15,552 bases of DNA, taken from assembly GCF_001424185.1 (NCBI RefSeq), contig NZ_LMOM01000035.1, positions 2,054-17,605 on the forward strand. The letters run 5' to 3'. This DNA comes from Deinococcus sp. Leaf326. GTDB taxonomy: Bacteria; Deinococcota; Deinococci; Deinococcales; Deinococcaceae. A program made the position numbers and the translations under genes. Of this stretch, positions 12,637-15,552 are shown piece by piece. The notes below the pieces were generated by a model. That model saw only the letters and a list, made by a program, of their open reading frames with translations, ran no database searches and was not told the DNA's origin. How positions within the stretch are numbered: position 1 is the stretch's first letter; each line of letters begins with the position of its first letter.

Positions 12637-13320
12637 TTATTGGTCTGCGACGAATACGGGTAGCCCGCTCTGTCGGGCACGGGTTTCACGGGCATTCTGG
12701 ATGTCCTGTTCAGGATGCGAGATCACGGTAAGGGCGGTAATCGGCACCGTCATGAACACGGCCAGGCCGTACTCCGGCTTGCCGGACAGGGGCGGCCGGA
12801 CGGCGTAGGTTTCCCCGCGCGCCAGTTGGCGCCGTCCCGGACCAGCATTCTCGGACGCGTGCCACGCGAGGCCCAGGCAGCCCTGCTGTGCGGTGTGCCC
12901 GTGGCTATAAGGGCAGCGAAACGCCTGCGGGGTCGGCAGCGTGGCCGCATTCAGAACCGCCGCCCGCGGGTGCAACAGGAAGAGTCGGGACTGGGCGCTC
13001 AGGTGCTCGATGGGGCCGGTGTGCGAGACACGCCGCGAGACCCCCAGTCGCCGGGCTTCCTCAATGAAGTCGGCCACCTCGGGATAGTGCGCTTCGCCGA
13101 CCCAGTCCAGGACGTTCGTGACGCCATGCTCGTCCACGAAGGTGGAGATCCCGATGGGGCTGATGTTCCACTCGGCGGGATCGATGGTCAGCGGGAGGTC
13201 GACGAGGAAGTCCTCAGTGGGGCGGCCGCCTTTGCCTTGGCCGGACTCCAGATACATCTCTCCGGCGTGACGCCCACTTCCACACAATCGTGCGCCACCG
13301 CTTGCTCGTATGCCATTCAT
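12637..13320 (-). CDS. Hypothetical protein with conserved-looking Cys/His residues, 227 aa
   Basis: The frame opens at an ATG at 13320 (MNGIRASGGARLCGSGRHAG); an in-frame ATG at 13368 is an alternative, and neither has a well-placed ribosome binding site. Notable parts are GGRPTEDFLVDLPLTIDPAE, VLDWVGEAHYPEVADFIEEA with RRLGVSRRV, SRLFLLHPRAA, and a cluster CPYSHGHTAQQGC (Cys136, His140, His142, Cys148) that could bind a metal, perhaps with Cys13. I recall similar proteins of unknown function in phages and mobile elements, but this is not verified. It is the first gene of the minus-strand block; the 48-residue gene follows after 69 bases. Confidence 0.7.
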   Translation of the reverse strand: MNGIRASGGARLCGSGRHAGEMYLESGQGKGGRPTEDFLVDLPLTIDPAEWNISPIGISTFVDEHGVTNVLDWVGEAHYPEVADFIEEARRLGVSRRVSHTGPIEHLSAQSRLFLLHPRAAVLNAATLPTPQAFRCPYSHGHTAQQGCLGLAWHASENAGPGRRQLARGETYAVRPPLSGKPEYGLAVFMTVPITALTVISHPEQDIQNARETRARQSGLPVFVADQ

Positions 13321-13538
13321 ATGTTGAGAGTGGCTCCACCGGCTGGTGGGGCCAAAACTTAAAAACATATCCTCAGTTCGCCAGGGCCAGCTACTGCCTT
13401 GAAGCCCAGATGAAAACTAGGTCCTGGAGAAACCAACTGGCGATTTTCCTGAGGCTATTGGATGACCAAGCCATTCTCGATCGCTAGCAGCGCCATGAAG
13501 AGGGACATGCAGGGCTACAGATAAAGTTGACTCTGTAG

Positions 13539-13878
13539 CGACCCCTTTGGGGGGTAAGAGGAACTGATCCAGACATTTTAATCCCAAAACTATCTCGACC
13601 CCTTTGGGGGATAGCGGCATAGATCTCCAACACACTCGTTGTAGACGGCATATTTCCCTTGACGACCCCTTTGGAGAATCCGACCAAGGGGTCGCGCTAT
13701 TCTGGGCCGAATCAGACACGACCCCTTTGGGGGAGAAAAGGCAGAATTCAGCTTCCGGACGTAGAAAATGCGGAATATGTGGTCCTCATGACCTGCAACG
13801 ACCTCTTTGGGGGAGACCCTCCCCGGAAGCACGACCCCTTTGGAGGATTTCGGTCACAAACAACGACCCCTTTGGGGG
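13539..13878 (+). repeat. Iteron array, seven direct copies of CGACCCCTTTGGGGG
   Basis: Copies start at 13539, 13596, 13663, 13719, 13799, 13832 and 13864; those at 13663 and 13832 end GGAG and the one at 13799 reads CGACCTC. An inverted partial copy (CGACCAAGGGGTCG) lies at 13681-13694. Start-to-start distances are 57, 67, 56, 80, 33 and 32 bases, most close to multiples of 11, which would put the copies on the same face of the helix. Each copy has a CCCC/GGGG dyad. Arrays like this directly before a rep gene are Rep-binding iterons. Confidence 0.9.
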
Positions 13879-13985
13879 GAAATAACGAAAATCGTTGTCC
13901 TACACGCACATAAACCTCACTCTTGTTGTTGTTTTCTTTTATTCTTTAAAAGAGAAACAACATTACAGCCCCCGGAAGGAGGAGC
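13879..13985. other. AT-rich segment with inverted repeat, probable unwinding region of the origin
   Basis: Between the last iteron and the rep gene the DNA becomes markedly AT-rich. It contains an inverted repeat TGTTGTTT (13927-13934) and AAACAACA (13955-13962), whose arms extend imperfectly inward through a T-rich and A-rich stretch. With the iterons this makes a plausible DNA unwinding element. No DnaA box (TTATCCACA-like) was found here. The rep promoter probably also lies here but could not be assigned. Confidence 0.6.
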
Positions 13986-15344
13986 GTGAAGCGTCTACAG
14001 ACCAGCAATACTCTCGCCGACGAGCGGTTCATCGCCCAGTTGGGAATCATCAGCATTCAGAACCGCATCGATCCGAGCAGTCCGCAGAATCGGCGTTGGA
14101 TCAGTGAGTTCACCGTGCAGGACACGCTATACCACGTCGAGGGCTTTGCAGCCGACTTTGGAAGACCACGGGGTGTAGACACGGATGTCCAATTAGCGGT
14201 GGAGACCCTGTTTCTACTTCAGGGTTGTCAAGCTCACAACACGGTCACCACAAGTGCCTACGAACTTCTTCAGATGTGCCAGATGACCAATAAGGGAACC
14301 AACTACGTCAGGCTTCGGGAGTCTCTGATGCGTCTGTGGCGAGTAGGGTTTTTGGTCACTCGTGCACACTATGTACCAGGCAGTCCGTGGGCCACATACT
14401 TGAATGAGACGTTAGGGCTTTTTCAACGGGTGCGTTTCTGGAGTCAGGGGAGACGAGACGATAGTCCGGATCTCAGCTCTCTGGTCGCAGATGGGAAATT
14501 GCTGGTACAGCTCTCGGAACCTTTGGCTGACAGCATTCGCGCTGGGTACACCCAATCTCTCGATCGCCGCCTGCTCTCTCAGATTGAGCAACCTGCGGGG
14601 AGAGCCACCTACCGTATCCTGCAGGCTCATCGTCCAGCCGAGGGACCTCTGGAAGTGGGTCTGATGGACTGGGGCGCGGCGTGTGGCGTACTTACAGACC
14701 AACCTGACAAGATCCGGCGGACACTTCAGGCGGCCCACGAGGAACTGATCGACAATGCCTATCTGGAAGACGTGGTCTATGTCGGCCGCGGAACAAAACA
14801 GAAGCTCGAATATCATTTCCGGGTAGAGGGAGCACCGGATCCGGCCCTGGTGCACCTCCTGACCGAACAGAGTATTCCCCGGGCACGCGCCGAGCGCTTG
14901 GCGGCACAGCATCCGGCACAGATTGAAGCGGCCGTAAGATATGTCCAGCAACGTCGTCAGCAAGGTCTGGTCAAGTCCCCTGGCGGCTTGACGACAGATA
15001 TACTGCTGCACCCGGAGAAATACAGTCTGCCAGCTCCATCCTCGCCAAGTCAGGAGCGAAGAATACCCGATCTGAGGAAAGTGGAGCGAGAGGTGGAGCA
15101 GCTACAGGTGCAACAGCAGGAGACGTTGCTAGCCTTGCCCGCTGCTGAGCAGTGGGTCTCCTGCTTGAGCACGTTGAAGTTTCTATTGGCCCGTTCACTG
15201 TCACTGACAGAATGGGAGCTGCTAGAGCAAAAATGCCGTGCAGGCACAATTAACGCTGCTGAGCTGACCCGTGAATTGAGTGCAACGGTCCAAAAAGCTG
15301 CGCGACGCGAACGTGTTCTGAGCAGTCTAGGACCATTGAGCTGA
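13986..15344 (+). CDS. Plasmid replication initiator protein (RepA/RPA family), 452 aa
   Basis: The start is a GTG at 13986 preceded closely by AAGGAGG. The 452-residue protein begins MKRLQTSNTLADERFIAQLG and has the features of replication initiator protein A: a long N-terminal domain with DERFIAQLGIISIQNRI, FGRPRGVDTDVQLAVETLFL, TTSAYELLQMCQM, YVRLRESLMRLWRVGFLVTR, then a second winged-helix-like part (RATYRILQAHRPAEGPLEVG ... IRRTLQAAHEELIDNAYLED). The C-terminal third is helical with a Gln/Glu-rich coiled coil (REVEQLQVQQQETLLALPAA). It should bind the iterons immediately upstream to open the origin and, as is usual for this type, may repress its own transcription. The assignment is by recalled family pattern plus the iteron context. 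Confidence 0.88.
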   Translation: MKRLQTSNTLADERFIAQLGIISIQNRIDPSSPQNRRWISEFTVQDTLYHVEGFAADFGRPRGVDTDVQLAVETLFLLQGCQAHNTVTTSAYELLQMCQMTNKGTNYVRLRESLMRLWRVGFLVTRAHYVPGSPWATYLNETLGLFQRVRFWSQGRRDDSPDLSSLVADGKLLVQLSEPLADSIRAGYTQSLDRRLLSQIEQPAGRATYRILQAHRPAEGPLEVGLMDWGAACGVLTDQPDKIRRTLQAAHEELIDNAYLEDVVYVGRGTKQKLEYHFRVEGAPDPALVHLLTEQSIPRARAERLAAQHPAQIEAAVRYVQQRRQQGLVKSPGGLTTDILLHPEKYSLPAPSSPSQERRIPDLRKVEREVEQLQVQQQETLLALPAAEQWVSCLSTLKFLLARSLSLTEWELLEQKCRAGTINAAELTRELSATVQKAARRERVLSSLGPLS

Positions 15345-15404
15345 GCAATTCGTTTGTCGAGTATTGAGGCCTAAACGAGATGATTTATTGAGCTCAACGT
15401 ATTT

Positions 15405-15430
15405 CTAGAGAATCAGAATTTACGCTCTAG
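15405..15430. repeat. Inverted repeat CTAGAG/CTCTAG downstream of rep
   Basis: The 6-bp arms are perfect with a 14-base loop, 60 bases after the rep stop. There is no T-tract, so a role as terminator is doubtful. Confidence 0.3.
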
Positions 15431-15490
15431 CGGCCAGATACAGTGGCGTATACCTCAGAAGTTGCACCTCGCGTAGGACAATGAATAGCC

Positions 15491-15552
15491 GTGCTGGCCG
15501 AGAAATTCTGCGTTTTTCGTGAAGAAGTGCAGCAAGCGGTTGAGATACAGCT
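15491..15552 (+). CDS. Possible partial ORF at the right edge
   Basis: From a GTG at 15491 the frame reads MLAEKFCVFREEVQQAVEIQ and stays open to the edge. No ribosome binding site is seen, and 20 codons are too few to judge. It may be a gene start or chance. Confidence 0.2.
   Translation, partial: MLAEKFCVFREEVQQAVEIQ

Noticed and set aside
13539..13878. CRISPR-like reading of the regularly recurring repeats
   Set aside because: The repeats are only 15 bases, spacing varies from 32 to 80, the repeats have a GC dyad, and a rep gene follows directly, so iterons explain them.
13417..13913. Overlapping short ORFs in the iteron region (for example repeats of PLWG or PKG residues)
   Set aside because: They are translations of the iterons on both strands; the periodic residues follow from the repeat sequence, not from a protein.

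Overview
The window looks like part of a Deinococcus plasmid (or another secondary replicon of that genus). Three things point there: the GC-rich sequence, a replication initiator of the RepA/RPA type behind an iteron array, and -10 boxes placed 6-7 bases before start codons without a clear Shine-Dalgarno, a leaderless style known from Deinococcus. The species cannot be named from sequence alone.

Layout. 1-643: a minus-strand cluster of three small unknown genes, each joined to the next by an ATGA overlap; the last runs off the left edge and the middle one encodes only 43 residues. 644-2250: no convincing gene. It holds a possible transposase remnant, strong hairpins, a roughly 320-bp tandem duplication (1289-1925) with a partial third copy, and a featureless stretch. 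2251-3395: two head-to-head fragments, both apparently lacking their 5' ends, meeting at a probable recombination scar near 2710-2735; the plus-strand one also has an in-frame TAG. 3498-6983: envelope and regulatory genes: a lipoprotein with a Big_2-like domain (minus), a secreted SH3b protein, an unknown 85-residue ORF, a secreted 169-residue protein, and two overlapping XRE-type regulators ending at a bidirectional terminator. 7071-7244: a DUF1540-type Cys-rich small protein with a leaderless-type promoter.

7332-8980: inverted repeats followed by a large serine recombinase whose frame is intact except that its ATG is directly followed by TAA. 9032-9443: a decayed membrane-protein gene (TAG plus a frameshift at a T7 run). 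9498-9944: an unknown 148-residue protein with a well-formed promoter, operator-like inverted repeat and terminator.

10034-13320: a minus-strand block of five genes: an unknown Cys/His-containing protein, an unknown 48-residue protein, a DUF6338-like membrane protein, an unknown 191-residue protein and a ParB-like protein, with GC-rich hairpins in most of the gaps. 13539-15344: the probable replication origin (seven direct iterons and one inverted partial copy, then an AT-rich segment with an inverted repeat) and the rep gene. A partial ORF may run off the right edge.

The functional core is replication (iterons plus Rep) and perhaps partition (ParB-like, with no ParA seen). The rest is accessory, and several genes are decayed, which suggests repeated insertion and deletion. 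I did not find a clearly new multi-gene system. The best candidates for something undescribed are the tandem repeat block, the overlapping small-gene cluster at the left edge, and the hairpin-punctuated minus-strand block.
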